Numbered from the stretch's first letter, positions 48,062 through 61,138 are shown. The stretch: DNA of 64,000 nt from Phascolomyces articulosus (GCA_025677815.1 JAIXMP010000032.1:124001-188000), one strand, 5' to 3'. Translations and numbers: made by a program. Notes: a model not told the origin generated them from the sequence alone.

Positions 48062-48087
48062 AACAACCTTCAAATTTGAAGGTTGTT
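48062..48087. terminator. 26-bp perfect palindrome 9 bp after tRNA-Cys, followed by T-rich tracts
   Basis: AACAACCTTCAAA (48062-48074) is followed directly by its reverse complement TTTGAAGGTTGTT (48075-48087), then TTTCTTTTATG and T7-T9 tracts. Pol III needs only an oligo-T run to stop, so the palindrome is extra; it could back up termination or be an unrelated insertion or binding site. Confidence 0.6.
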
Positions 48088-48861
48088 TCTTTTATGTTTT
48101 TTTCAGAAACTTTTTTTTTGTTACACACGTATCACTGGTTTTTTACTGTCTACTATGACGATGATGATGATGGCTGTTGTTTTTTGTTGTGGCTTCTTCT
48201 CTTTTTTAAAAAAATTATTATATGAAAAAATATACTATTAGCTGCTATAGCTGGCTGCACCATCAACAGCACATTAATGACTTCGATATTTTTATTACTA
48301 TTATTATTATATTATAAGAATTTAATAATGATATTGGACCAATAATGTGTCTATTGATGGTAAATAAAAAAAAATAACAATGTTATACCAACTCTACTAT
48401 GTTGGTTTTTATCAATGGTTACTATTAAATATATCATTTAGATAAAATTCTGACTAATATATATTTTTCCTATAATTTTTTAGGTGGATTCATCTCATAT
48501 CTTTGGTAATAATACATATAATATTTTTTTAGCTTCTTTATAATTTGTGCTTCTGTGAAGTAAGCACTGTTAATTCCGTTACAGAGACACTAGCCTTCTT
48601 TGCAATCTATTGGTTGACTTTGGAGAAAGACTTTCTTTGTAAGTCAAAGTCTCAATAACATATCTGATCACATATCTGTTTATGATCACTATAAGCAGTG
48701 AGGAGTCTCAGCGATTCCTGAAAATATAAATTATAATATACTGTTACCTCTACTTTTTTCCCACTCTCTTTTTCTTTTTTCTTTTTACATTAATTATTGT
48801 TATTATTATTATCAAATAAATTCTCAAGAACTACAGTAACTGCATAAAGAAGTCCTTACAT

Positions 48862-49158
48862 GTGATTCATGCATTCAAAGAAGCAATTGTCGCTCCTACT
48901 GTCTCAACTAATGCTAATATCGTATCAACTGTTACCAATATTGTAACTATTATTCCTGATATCTAGGTGATTGTTGATATTGAAGTAGCAGAACAGACTA
49001 AGATGATAGCAATTATTATTGAATTAATTTAAGCAACCCTTATACTACGAGTAGCAATCTTTACCAAATCATACACAGACATTACCCAGAAATTAGCAAT
49101 TGATCCTATTAGATTAAATATTGAACTAGTATAAATAGGACGAAGAAAATTCTTTTGA
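48862..49158 (+). pseudogene. degraded coding frame with TAG/TAA stops
   Basis: One frame reads as protein (IHAFKEAIVAPTVSTNANI, VIVDIEVAEQTKMIAIII, FTKSYTDITQKLAIDPIRL) but is broken by TAG at 48964 and TAA at 49030 and 49132, all at positions where CAG or CAA (Gln) would restore it. No family recognised. It may be a chance frame, although 99 codons with only C-to-T-type stops is notable in AT-rich DNA. Confidence 0.25.
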
Positions 49159-51305
49159 ATAAAAATCACCTTTTAGCCATCTCTTAGTCATATCTTTAAC
49201 CATCTAATAATTTTCTCTTAGTTTTCGTATAAAGGAAACGACTATTAATAGGTCACTCTTCACTTTTCTCTTAAATCTTTTAAGTTATTTATCTTTAATT
49301 CCCATATTAGGGATTGTAGACATTGTGTTGCGTAAACAGACAACCTTTGATTTTATTATTTTTCTCTTGTTCATTTTATTTTCCCAGCTAAAATTATAGC
49401 TTATTTTATCTTCCTTGAGGTATTACTCAAAACATTTATTATATTTTTCGTTACTCCATAAAAATAGGACGTAACAACATCATCATCTTTTAGTGAAATT
49501 CGATGTAATAATTGAACCTTCATTGAAATCGTTTTCATGCTTACTATCAGCCATGCGTGCTACTGGGTATTACTGCAATACATGACCAAGGATATCACAA
49601 GGAAGTCCTTCATAAACTTCCATTTTCTCGCGCATTGGATCTTGCTCTTCTTTTATTGCAAGAAAATTTTGGTAAAGTTCGGTACGAGTGGATTCTTGGT
49701 TGCTATTGCTAGGGATGCCTACTGAATCGCCAGTTTGTTGACGTTGAAGAAGAGGAAGAGTGGGGGAATATATCGAATGGCAATAAGTCATTCAGCCAGT
49801 TGATGTTGTTGTTGGCGCTGTTGATGGGGATGGCAGGAGGGGCACTGGTACTAGAAATAATTCTATTGCGTATGTTCTTCTGTCTTCAGTTATTCATTGA
49901 GCTCACTGGAAAATGTAAAGATAAAGAGTGGTTATTGATGAATCACCCGGTCTATTTTAATTGACAAATAAGTAGTGATACAGTGTATTTTAATATAACA
50001 AGTATGGTTACGTTAAAGTAAAAGTAGTATAAGGTATGAAAAATAAAACCTCGTTATTTATATTGAATAGAATTTTCTTTTTTTGTATTTTTATACTCCT
50101 AATAAATATTAGTTTAACTTCTTTGAATGTAAAATCCAGAGATCAAATTCATCATATTCTATAATAATATTGTTCTAAAGAAGTATGGTTCTCAAAAAGA
50201 TAATTGCATTTCTGAAAAGCTTATATTATAAGATTAGGGATATGTTATCTCTTATGAAGTAATAGATTTTTTTTAACAAGACAACTAATGAACTGGGATA
50301 CGTTTGTTTAATAAGTAGTAAAAAAAAGACAGTTTTGGACAAAAGAACCTCGTTATTTAGGATAATTAATACTACGCGCATATTTTACTTTATAGATTCA
50401 GTATAATATTAAAGTATGTGTCAATTAATACGTTATAAAAATTCATTTTAAATAACAAGTGGAAACAGTGATAAGAAAAAACACAGCCGGTGGTGTGAAT
50501 TATATAGTAGTACATATTAAAATAATTCTTTTTATAGGTTCATTCATCGTCTCCCGTTGAGGTATAAATAACATATTGGGCATTATTTTTGATACGAGTC
50601 AACATCAAAATAATTAGCAGGATCATATTATCTAAAGTTCAAATGTGTATGATCATAGCGGAAATGAAAAACATTACACTGTTTTGGACCATTGATAGAT
50701 CAATGTGCATAAAGAATCACCTCTTTCCGAAATTTTATCTGAAAAAAGTTCTGTTAATTAGCATAAACAAGAGTGGTATTTCACTTGGAATAAATAGATG
50801 AATTGACGATAAAAAAATGAGATATAAAATAAACATCTGATGGTTATTTAATATGGGATGTAACAATGATAATGACTGAAAATTGTATCTCTTGTTCTTA
50901 TTATTATATGCTTTTAATATGTTAATATGCGGCTGTAAAAGGACAAGATCTACCAAAAGGTAACAATAAAAGGGAAACACAAACAAGGTCAATCGCTGGG
51001 AAACCATAATTAATTATTTAATGGTGTGATGTTTATTTTTTTATGTCCAGCCCCGCGAAACTTCAAGTAATCCTACACTGAGAAATTCAATTCATTCGTT
51101 ACAAAGAACAGACCATCTTCTGCACCACGTTTCAAAAGAGAAAAAGAGGTGAGAGAGACCGGAGTTGAATAGCCTTTTGGTTTGCAAGCTTCCATCACGC
51201 CACCTCATTTATTTCGCGTGTGTGCACTTGTTTGTTGCCAAAATAAAAACCGTCTTTTTTTCCTTCTTTTTTAATATTTCAAACTTTTGAGGAAGGAAAA
51301 AAACA
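49159..51305. other. gene-poor spacer upstream of coproporphyrinogen oxidase
   Basis: A minus-strand frame at 49791-49570 looks partly protein-like (GIPSNSNQESTRTELYQNF, EEQDPMREKMEVYEGLPCD) but has no context. The rest is AT-rich. From about 51030 a GC-richer promoter-like patch (CACGCCACC, polypurine run) precedes the heme gene. Confidence 0.35.
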
Positions 51306-52870
51306 ATGTTGTCTGCAAGAATTTCTCGATCACTTGCAAGTCGTCGTAAGTTTTATTGAACTCCATTCTTTGAGGGAAAGTTCGACATTGACTTTTAAAC
51401 TAACAATGTCGCGTTGTTTATTTATTCATTTAGTACAACCACAATCGACACAAGCATTACGGTCACTGTATGTATTATTTTTTTATATATATAGATTATG
51501 AATGTATATCTTGATTCTAGTCATGTTAATCATTTACATAATAATAATAGATCGTCCGGGTGCCAACGTCGTTCTCTCGCTACTGTAACCACAGCAACTG
51601 CTGGTTCGCGACACCGTCGACGAAACATTGGATATATTGCTAGTGCAGCAGCAGCAGTTACATTATCTTATGGTTTATGGCGTCAAAATGAAGCCTATTG
51701 TGATGCTGTTTCGGATGACAAACAACGGGTACATATACATCTTTTTTTTTTAAAAAAAATATTTATCATCATCGTCTTCATTTAAAAAAAGTATATATAT
51801 ATATATCCCCACACAAAACAATCTTGTACTCCGAAACAACCCATCAAAAAAAAACATGCCATAATATTTAGCATGACAAATGTCAAATTATTTTTATATT
51901 ATATTAGCGAGCCGAAGGACCTATTACAGACAGTGATCCTATGCGTTTAAGAATGGAATCCTTTATCAAGAGTTTACAAAACAAAATTGTTCAAGATGTT
52001 GAAGCCATTGATGGTAAACAATTCACACGAACAGCATGGCAACGACCTGAAGGAGGTGAAGGAATCACATGTGTTTTACAAGACGGCAATGTTTTTGAAA
52101 AGGCCGGTGTTGGTGTTTCCGTTGTCTATGGTCAATTACCCAAAGCTGCCGTGGAACAAATGCGTCATGATCGAGGCAAGGAAATCACCGCTGATGGTCC
52201 GGTACCATTTTTCGCTGCAGGCATTTCTTTGGTCATGCATCCACATAATCCTAACTGCCCCACTGTGCACTTGAATTATCGTTATTTTGAAATTGAAAAC
52301 CCTGATGGTACTCCCAAGATGTGGTGGTTTGGTGGTGGATCCGATTTGACACCTTCTTATTTGTTTGAAGATGATGCTATCCATTTCCATCAAGTCCTCA
52401 AGGATGGTTGCGACAAGGCAGATAAACGATACTATAAGGATTTCAAGCAATGGTGTGACAAATACTTTTATATTAAGCATCGTGGGGAAGCTCGTGGTAT
52501 TGGTGGTATCTTCTTTGACGATTTAGATGATAAGCCTGCTGAAGAATTGTTTACTTTTGTCAAGGATATGGGTAATCGCTTCTCCATGTCTTATTTGCCC
52601 ATTGTCAAGAAACGCATGAATATGAAGTTTACTCCTGAAATGAAACGCTGGCAACAAATTCGTCGCGGTCGTTATGTTGAATTTAATTTAGTTTGGGATC
52701 GTGGTACCAAGTTTGGATTACAAACACCTGGTGCACGTATTGAAGCTATTTTGATGTCTTTGCCATTGACTTCTCGATGGGAATATATGCATGAACCTGA
52801 AGTGAGTACCGAAGAAGCCGATTTATTAGAAGTACTCAAGAACCCAAGGGATTGGGTTCCTTTGGATTAA
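51306..52870 (+). CDS. HEM13: coproporphyrinogen III oxidase, aerobic, with mitochondrial-type leader
   Basis: Exons 51306-51345, 51434-51467, 51551-51728 and 51908-52870 give 404 residues. The enzyme oxidatively decarboxylates coproporphyrinogen III to protoporphyrinogen IX in heme synthesis. The catalytic domain starts near MRLRMESFIKSLQNKI and shows the family signatures TRTAWQRPEGGEGITCVLQD, CPTVHLNYRYFEIE, WWFGGGSDLTPSYLFEDD, the copropophyrinogen-oxidase motif YFYIKHRGEARGIGGIFFDD, and QQIRRGRYVEFNLVWDRGT with TPGARIEAILMSLP. The first 80 residues are unlike cytosolic yeast Hem13: an Arg/Ser-rich amphipathic leader (MLSARISRSLASRL, RSLATVTTATAGSRHRRR) followed by a hydrophobic segment GYIASAAAAVTLSYGLW. 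This bipartite presequence resembles intermembrane-space sorting as for animal CPOX. The leader is spread over three tiny exons (40, 34, 178 nt). Confidence 0.96.
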
Positions 52871-53305
52871 AAAGTAAAAATACCGAATAGATGACAATAT
52901 AATTCTACCTTCATCCTTTTCCTCTCTCATTCCTTTTCTTTTTTATTTTTCAACTTAATATTTTGCTTATTCGTTTTTTTTTTCTTGAAAATAATAAAAA
53001 TATATCTTGTTTCATGTTACAGTTCAAAAAGCAGTATTTTGATACGCTTTAATTAACGTCAAGCTTATTTATGATTCTTATAATGCTTTATTAATGATAT
53101 AGAAGAAAGACCATATAGAAATTGATTAGTAGGAAAAATCAATGAGTGATTCTTATACGGCAATAGATTTACCAATACTTATTTGTTTCCCCTCAATTTT
53201 ACATAGCTGGCTCTTAATTAATGGTATAGTAGCATCAAAAAGTGATCAAAATTTATTTTTTTTTGACTTGCACCAAAACAACCTAATACCCAACAATTAT
53301 TTATA

Positions 53306-55772
53306 ATGTTTGAAGAGGACGAAGAAGAACTCGAATTGCTTCGACAATATGAAAGTCAAAACAATTATGGTGATCAACAAGAATCAGCTGCAGAGTAATT
53401 ATTAATATATTTTATTTTGAATCTATTTTTTTTTTCTTTTGAAAAATGTCAATAACTAAAAAGTTGTATATATTCTCTGTTTTAGGGAAGAGCTTGATAG
53501 TGATACAGAAGATAAGATCATGAGTTTGATCCATTATAGTTCTGGTCTTAATAAGAAAAAGAAACAACCACAACCTCCATCCCCTATACCACCTCCTCCA
53601 AGACAACCTGTCATTGCTACAACAACAACGAGTACAGCAACGTCAAAGACGCCATCGACCGACGATCTCGATTCAAAAGTGAATGAAACGTCTATTGTAC
53701 CTGATCGATCCCATATTGATCAAAATGAAATCTATAATTTAGCTCAAATGAAAGAAACGCAAAGTTATGATAGCGATGACGATAGTAGTGAAAGTAGCGA
53801 AAGTGAAACGGAGCAGGTGAATCTCAATGGCAATGGGCACGGTCAAGAAACTGAGGAAGAAAAGCATGATAGCGATAGTTCATCGAGTGAAGGTGATTCA
53901 GAGGATAATTCAGAGGGTGAGAGTAGTGATGGTGAGGTTTCAGATAATGAAGATAGTCCTCTAGGTGGAAGACAACCATCAGTAACACGTATTATCAATT
54001 TGGATGATGAGAATCCCAGTTATTTGGATGAACAAGAAGAAACGGACGAAGAACTTGAATTGAATACTAGATTACAAGATTTGATTCAAGATCAGGTAAA
54101 ATTGGATATATATAATTAGAAAAAAGGAAAGGAGAGAAACAAATCGATCAAATAATAATCCAACAAACATGACATTAGATTGATAATCGTGAAAGAAACC
54201 GAAGAAAACGAGGATGGACTGGCCATATTTCAGTTTGTTTTAAATGTAATATGCCAGGTCATGAAAGAAATGATTGTCCAATAGTAAGTCTATTTTTGTA
54301 TATGTGAAAGGAATATCAAAATTTAAAAATATACGTTAATAGGTTGACGTTTTTGTGTTTTTTCTTAATATAGTGTCCAGATTGTGGTGAAGCAAAACAC
54401 AGTTATCGATGTAATCCTTTGATCTATTGTAATGGTTGTAAAAGACGTGGTCACACATACCGTGTAAGTCTTTTCTGTTCTTAAACAGTCATTTCCTTTT
54501 CTCTTCCTAGTACAAGAAATAGAAAAATCTAATTAGAGTTTTTATATTTAGGATTGTCAATTTCCTCGTGAACCCACTTCTCATTGTAGTCGATGTAATG
54601 CTCGCACTCATGTTTCATCGGTAAGAACGAAAGAAAAGAAAAAAAAGACAAGAAAAAAAATACTCTTCATATTTTTGAAAATGTATATAAATGTATTTTT
54701 ACATTTGAGGGAATATACCCTAATGTATGCCTAAATTTAATTATTATTATAATTTATTTGAAATAATCCACACTTACCAAATACAACTAATTTTCTATTT
54801 TAGCAATGTCCATTTATCGTTCATACTTATACAACATTAGAGACACCAACGTCTCCATCTGTACCGGTTACTCGATATTGTTATAGTTGTGGTAGTCAAA
54901 ACCATTATGGTGATGTAAGTTTTATTATTATTTTGGAGAGATGGGTGATTTATAAAAGATATTATGTTAATTTAATGATAATGAAAAAAAAATATATTCA
55001 GGAATGTCCGGTATTACCAGACTATTTGAGGCAATTCCGTACTGGTTTTACAGAAGACAATACGCGACGTGATCAACGATTTGTATCGGACGGGCCTTCA
55101 TCCAGAGGATATCGAACCAGTCATTCAAGTGAACGAAGGAGTACCAATGGTTTTAGAGGAGGAAGAGATAGGAACGATAGCCCTATTTTAGATGATTTCT
55201 TTGGCAATAATAGAACCTCACGTTATGCTTCTCAACAAAGTCAACGACAGATTCATGACCACGGTCGAAGAGAAATAAACATAGCATCTTCATCGCGTCG
55301 AATGCCGGTACCTCAACCTCAACGTGGTAATACGAATCATAATAGTAATAATCGAAATGAACCTTATCCAACAAGTAGACAACAAAGACAACAACAACGA
55401 CAGCAATCAAGGAGGCGACGTTCCCCATCCCCATTACCACCATTACCGCCGATACCACAGGTACAAATGCCACAGTTTCGAAATAACAACAACACCAGCT
55501 ATAACAGTAGCAACAGCAATCGTAACACACAATTACAAAGAGGTACGGGAAGCAATAACTGGAATGCTATCCCACAACCTACTCGATCAGGCACAGTCAA
55601 TGTAAATAATGTTGCGAGACAACAACGACAACAACATCAAATGGATTTCCCACGCAACAACAATAATAATAACAATGGACTTCCCAGACCCAGTTCAAGT
55701 GGTGTTATTGTCCCTCAATTAAATCGACAGACTGCACCTAGATATCGTGGTGGATATAATAATCGAAGATAA
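53306..55772 (+). CDS. AIR1/AIR2-like protein with five CCHC zinc knuckles
   Basis: Seven exons: 53306-53394, 53486-54095, 54179-54283, 54374-54463, 54552-54620, 54804-54914 and 55002-55772, giving 614 residues. An acidic N-terminus (EEDEEELELL) and a Ser/Asp/Glu-rich segment (residues about 110-190) precede five knuckles: CFKCNMPGHERNDC, CPDCGEAKHSYRC, CNGCKRRGHTYRDC, CSRCNARTHVSSQC and CYSCGSQNHYGDEC, the number and order of yeast Air1/Air2. These proteins hold Trf4/5 and Mtr4 together in the nuclear TRAMP complex, which tags aberrant RNA for the exosome. The C-terminal third is Arg/Gln/Asn/Pro-rich and disordered, with a GYNNRR end. Knuckle 4 has Thr-His in place of Gly-His. Human ZCCHC7 is the other close comparison. 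All introns in the knuckle region are phase 0. Confidence 0.86.
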
Positions 55773-58700
55773 AAAAATTCCATTGTTTGTACATTTCTCT
55801 CTTTCCGCCCCCCCTAAAAAAATACACATTTAATAACAAAATTAATTAGGAAAATCCCAAAAATGTATATGAAAATGTAAGATACAACTAAAAAAAAAGA
55901 AATAAAAACCTTTTTTTCCAAGTGAATCATCCTATTGTCGAATGATACGTTTTTTCTATTGTTATTGTGCTTCATTATCGTGTGTGTGAGAATTCACACA
56001 GCCTTTTATGTCTCTTGAGAATGGTTACCTACTTTATGTGATTGTGATGCTGTGCTGTTCTGCATAAAAAAAATTGACTTTAAAATTATATATAGGGCAT
56101 CATTTTCTCAAAAAAAAAATAAAGTAAGGTATAATAAATAGTCAAAACAAGTAATTATAGGCTATACGTATCATACAGTTTTTTCTCGGATTTGCTTTGT
56201 ACCACCGCTACAATGACGCTGTATTTTTTTTTATTGCCATTCCGTGTGAAACATTTTTTTTCTCATGATTTTTAAGGTTTGGTAGCAAAATAGTCATCCA
56301 TATACAAAAGGAGCGGAAAAGGCTCTCGAGAAACCCAAGAAAAACAAAAGGATAATACTCATTAGGGTCATTTTGGTGAGCAAAATGTGTGTCGTTTTCC
56401 ATTTAAACTTGATGTGTATTCAGGGTCTATCAAGTACTCTCAGGCTTTAAAAATCTGATGACGATCAAAAGATAGATTATTCCACAGGGCAAACCTATCA
56501 GTTCTTCCATTGTTGTTTAGTTATTTATTCAAATTCAGAATCATCATACGTATGGTTATATCATTTACGATACAAGTTTTGCCATGAAAAAGAAGAACCC
56601 CATTAATTCTCCTTTTTTTTTTTTTTTTTTTTTTTTTTTGAAAATGTTCACTCGTTATTTTCCCTAAATTGGTTTATCCTTGAAAGAGAACGATCGGCAT
56701 TATATATTATGACTCTGAATACCATTTTCATGACAACTAAAAAAAATTGGACAGGATATATACTATTATCTATCTTGTGTCATTAGCACTGCTATGTTGA
56801 TACACAGGGGAAAATCTATGAATCAGCAACAAATACTGATTTATGGAAAAGTATTCACAATCACAAATGAATCTAGGTACGTACATCTGACGTTGTGATG
56901 CTGCGCTAAGCGAGAAAACCCTATAGTTTCTCCTATATAGATAATAATATTAAAGGCGTAATCTCCGTATTATCTTTATTAAATAAAAAAAAGTATATAA
57001 CAAGGAGAAGAAGGTTTACAACAACAATTATTAAAACGTATATTCATTTAATCATATGAGATGTAAGACGTTTCAGGAAAAAGAACAAGTAAAACTCCTG
57101 AACCAAAAAAAGGAAGACGTTGTTATTTCAATCTTTTATTTTGTTGTATTATACCTTATCAAAGTTATATAATACAGATGTAGTATCTTTAAAGGTATTT
57201 ATATATGATGGTGTTTTCTCTAGTAGTAATAACGGCTATTCCAGTATCGCATCAAGAAGGTTGGTTGTTTAGTAGTTTTATTATGAAATTTATTATATGA
57301 TTCTTTATATACTGGTTATTGTTAAGGTATATTTAATAAAGCAATTTAGTCAATAGATAATACTCTTCTCCCTCAAGTTATAATAAAATTAACTGCTAGT
57401 TATCCGTTGTAATATTTTAATCATTATTACCCTTTGGGTAGATTAAACTTTAGGAGGTTCTAGCATATAGCAATATTGCTGTGTCTTAGTTACTTACCTT
57501 TTATTGAATTTTATCAATAAAAGTAATTGTATGGTAGTAGATACTACATATATAATAAACCTAATCCGCATCGATACCGCACGTTTATATCTACAGTCTA
57601 TATCATAGTATATATGTATTTTATTGCCATATTTTTCAATTAGAACCTTGATTAGCTCAAAGGTTATTTGAGCTTTAATAAAAGACTATTCCCAAGAAGG
57701 AGGATGGCAAGTTCCTTTGTGCGCTCCTTTATTAGATTGCTGAACAGTTTTATTGAAAGATACACTCCCAAATATACAAGCTAGATATTACTTTTACTGT
57801 TCCTGGAGATAATATACATTTAGAAGAGGATGCAAATAATACTTTGAAGGGTAGTATGAGCGAGGATGAAGAAGGTTATCACAATGAAAAAAATATAACA
57901 ATGTAGGCGAGGAGAATGGAATAATTGAAGTAGCTCCTGTTGAATCGGGCTGTGTATTTGAAGAAAAATGAGAAAGAGAAATGTATCAAAGGCGAAGAAA
58001 AGAATGGAGTAAATGTTGATGCTGATGTATGCTTTTAAATGACGAGCTTCCACCTCTATGTAATTTATTTCTTATCTATTGTAATACCCGTGTTTTTGGA
58101 TTTCTATTTAAGGTTTTTATTCGATCTTTACTTATTAATATGTATTGTTAGTCAGTCATTCAGTATCACTATTCAAATATTGTTCATATATACCGCTTAT
58201 TTTTCAAAAAAAAAAGTATGTTCTTTGAAGTCGGGTGATTGCCTCTTGAAAAATAGCGATAAAAAAATAAGCTAAGTAAAAAAAAATCATTATTATTATC
58301 ATTGTTATTGGCAGTTTGATATAGTAAGATATCACTAATAGATAGAATCGTAGTCAATAAGATACATATAAATAGAATTCAAAATCAATCAATAAAGAAC
58401 TGGCACTTCTTCCTCAATCATTATCCATTCATTTATTTTTTGTTGATAATTGTTTGTATCCATTGTTGGATCATCTATCTAATCAATTTAATCTATAACC
58501 TATATTGACGGCTGGACTCAGAAAAAGTTTTTGTGTGGCAGCAGTGTCACTTTATGAAATTGACCCAATTTGGCTTTAAAATAATTACTCCTCCTACAGC
58601 TGCATAAAGAAACTACTTCTACCACTTCCGATTCTTCCGATTACTTTCAACGTTGGTCATAATGAGTCAAAAGAATAACGATTATTTTAAATAGTAAAAA
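55773..58700. other. gene-poor spacer
   Basis: AT-rich with chance frames. A run of 27 T residues lies at 56613-56639. Plus-strand scraps near 57790-58040 read partly as acidic protein (NIHLEEDANNTLKGSMSED) and are broken by stops, so they look like a decayed gene. Nothing can be assigned. Confidence 0.35.
56613..56639 (+). repeat. 27-nt poly(T) tract
   Basis: An uninterrupted run of 27 T, the longest homopolymer in the window, lying in a spacer more than 800 bp from the nearest gene. On the minus strand it reads as poly(A), so it could be the tail of a retroposed sequence; the flank was not recognised. Confidence 0.8.
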
Positions 58701-58714
58701 AAGAAGACTGGAGT

Positions 58715-59128
58715 TATAATGATACATTGAACTCATATTCCAATGCATACGGACACGACTTTTTAAGGCAATTAATTGAAGATGCTATGAACACAAAAAA
58801 GTCCAAGAACCTTGAAGTTCAAAGAACTCCTAGATTCACAACTGGTAAAGAAATGGATCCTTTTTCTTTTCTTTTTTTTTTTTTTTTTTTTAAAAAAAAA
58901 AGAATGCTTACGAATAGAAGTATTTTTATTTATTTATAAAATAGAGTGAGTGGCAAGTTAACTGGAAGCAACGTGAATCAAGGCTCCAGCGTGAATCCTA
59001 ATAATGGTGATCGAATGACAATTGGAACTATGAATAATAGCAACATTCCACAACAAACCTTTGTGTGGTCCCAATTTATGCAACTAGAACCAGTGCAGAT
59101 AACTATATTTTCAGATCATACTATTTAA
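58715..59128 (+). CDS. candidate two-exon fragment, unknown
   Basis: A first stretch (about 58715-58845) encodes NSYSNAYGHDFLRQLIEDAM and RTPRFTT before GTAAAGAA. A second, from about 58950 to TAA 59128, encodes SGKLTGSNVNQGSSVNPNNG and NIPQQTFVWSQFMQLEPVQ. They join in frame if the acceptor is ATAGAG at about 58949. The intron would contain a T20/A10 run. No start codon is certain, and upstream pieces may be lost. Family not recognised; a decayed gene or transposon piece is possible. Confidence 0.3.
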
Positions 59129-61138
59129 AAGGAAAAACATAATAGTAATAATTCTCTTTATTTAATCAGACAAGTCTATTCCTAAACAGTCTGTATTCAT
59201 CGCTATCACGCATTCAATATTTCATGCCCATCGCCTTATAAGTCAAGGCTCGCATTTATTAATTTTAAAAAACAGCAATACAAATATATAAAAAACCTGT
59301 ACTTCATGTATCCTCTTTTTTATTCATTATTCATCCCTTTTGCCTCGGTGTACTTTCCATTTATCAATTGTCCTAAACTTGTATACATTTATCATTTCTA
59401 TGTTTCATAACATTTACAAACAGTATCATTACATATACAGTTGTAAAAAATTATTAAAACACTTTATGAAATAACATTATCCTCCGTGTTGTTGGATTTT
59501 TTGCATCAATAAATACAGTGCATGGTGGTGGATATTTCAAATGACCACACACCTAAATTAACCAATGAAGCCATATATATATAATACTGTATTGGTTAGA
59601 AATATGTCATACTGCTAAATTTTTTCATATAGTTTATATTCCAACAATCATACTTTGTCACGTTAGAAAAAACAAACTATATTACATACGTTATTATACA
59701 TAACAAGTTGATAAACCATTAGACTAATACATAGTAAATAGCACCCACTTGTTATAAATTAATGTTGGAAAGAAATTCAGATGGATCTGCTTTTAGTGCA
59801 TTATTTATGGACGGTATCATATATCAATAAATAAATCCATAACTGAATATATTTGCTTAGGAGAGGAAAGGTAAACTGTTAGTGTGGTGATCTTGCGTAT
59901 TAATACAGCAAGTGCTGAGTTAACTGTCATATTTTCTTTATGGGAAATCACGTCATAATGCGAATCGTCATACTTTGTTCAACACTGTATCCCTCTTTCA
60001 CCTTGAACCAACCTGTCCCATTATGTTCAGTTCCAAAGATTTATTTTATTTTATTTTACTTGTGTTGTTATAATTTGTTCTAGCTTGTGCTTATTTATCG
60101 ACTGGCCGTTTTTAAATCGATGTATATCCCCAACCATTGTCGAGTAATAATAATCGACCGTTATTTAGCGTGACTAATAACTCATATTTTAAGGTTGATT
60201 TTTTTTTACCAACTAGGTCAGCATTGAGTGTGTATCGTTTATATTTCTACTATCTATATTCAGGAACAATTTATTATCTATGCAAATAATGCAAAATGAG
60301 TCTTTTTTTCTCGCGGGGTAACAATAGTCGTCAGTGTTAGTGTCAGCATTTATATTAGACTCAGTTGAACGATGATGTGGCGTGATAAAAAAAACCCAGA
60401 GATTTGCGCTTTATATATATTATTATATTATAAAGAAGAATAAAAGAGAATAGTCATAAAAAATATTATCTAACAAGATATATAAAAAAAAAACAATAGA
60501 AAAATAATAAAAAGGAAACCCAAAAAATGTGTTTTTAGAAAAAAAAATTATATAAAATAATTAAAAAAAATGAAATATAAAAAAAGAAACTCTTATGCGC
60601 GTGCTTTTATAATATACAAAAATGGGTGTGCTTCACTGTAGCTGTTATACAGGCACTTACAGCATTATGTGATGGAATACAAGCTGAATCATTATATTAT
60701 ATTCACATGGCCCCCGCTTTCTCTGTAAGCCTTTCGCGGGATGTTAGCTTTCCTTTTACAGTTTTGTTGTGGTGTATAACTCATATCTCCGCAAAAAGGA
60801 TACCGTTTATAATTATTTCGTACCTTTCTCTCACACCTACACAATTAACATTTATTTTATATATTTCACTCCGAGTCTTTTTTTTTTTTTTTAACGACAA
60901 CTTTTTCTTATTTTGGCCGAGCCTTTTTTATTTTCCTTTCACTTCTTCTTCTTCTTCATTTTTTATTTTATTTTCTAATTCTTGAAAGGTTATCTTTTTT
61001 TTAACGAAAAAAAAAAAGATTTCATTAATAAAAAAAAGGGATTTCTTTTCCCATAAAAATATATCCCCCCCTTTTTTTTTTTTTACATATAACTCTTCTT
61101 CTTTTTTCATCTGTATATAAATATATATTTAATTATCT
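59129..61138. other. spacer and probable promoter of the next gene
   Basis: AT-rich spacer without supported genes. From about 60600 the plus strand is pyrimidine-rich (CTTTCTCTCACACC, T14 runs, CTTCTTCTTCTTC), like the leader of the following gene. A frame from 60626 to 60985 is open, but it lacks an early ATG and mostly translates the pyrimidine tract. Confidence 0.4.

Noticed and set aside
27016..55772. TRAMP complex gene set (Cid1-like polymerase plus AIR-like protein)
   Set aside because: The polymerase lacks Trf4-specific features and looks cytosolic Cid1/CutA-like, and the genes are about 23 kb apart, so a shared complex is not supported.
60626..60985. 119-codon plus-strand open frame
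   Set aside because: No ATG near its start and it mainly translates a pyrimidine-rich leader into Phe/Ser/Leu.
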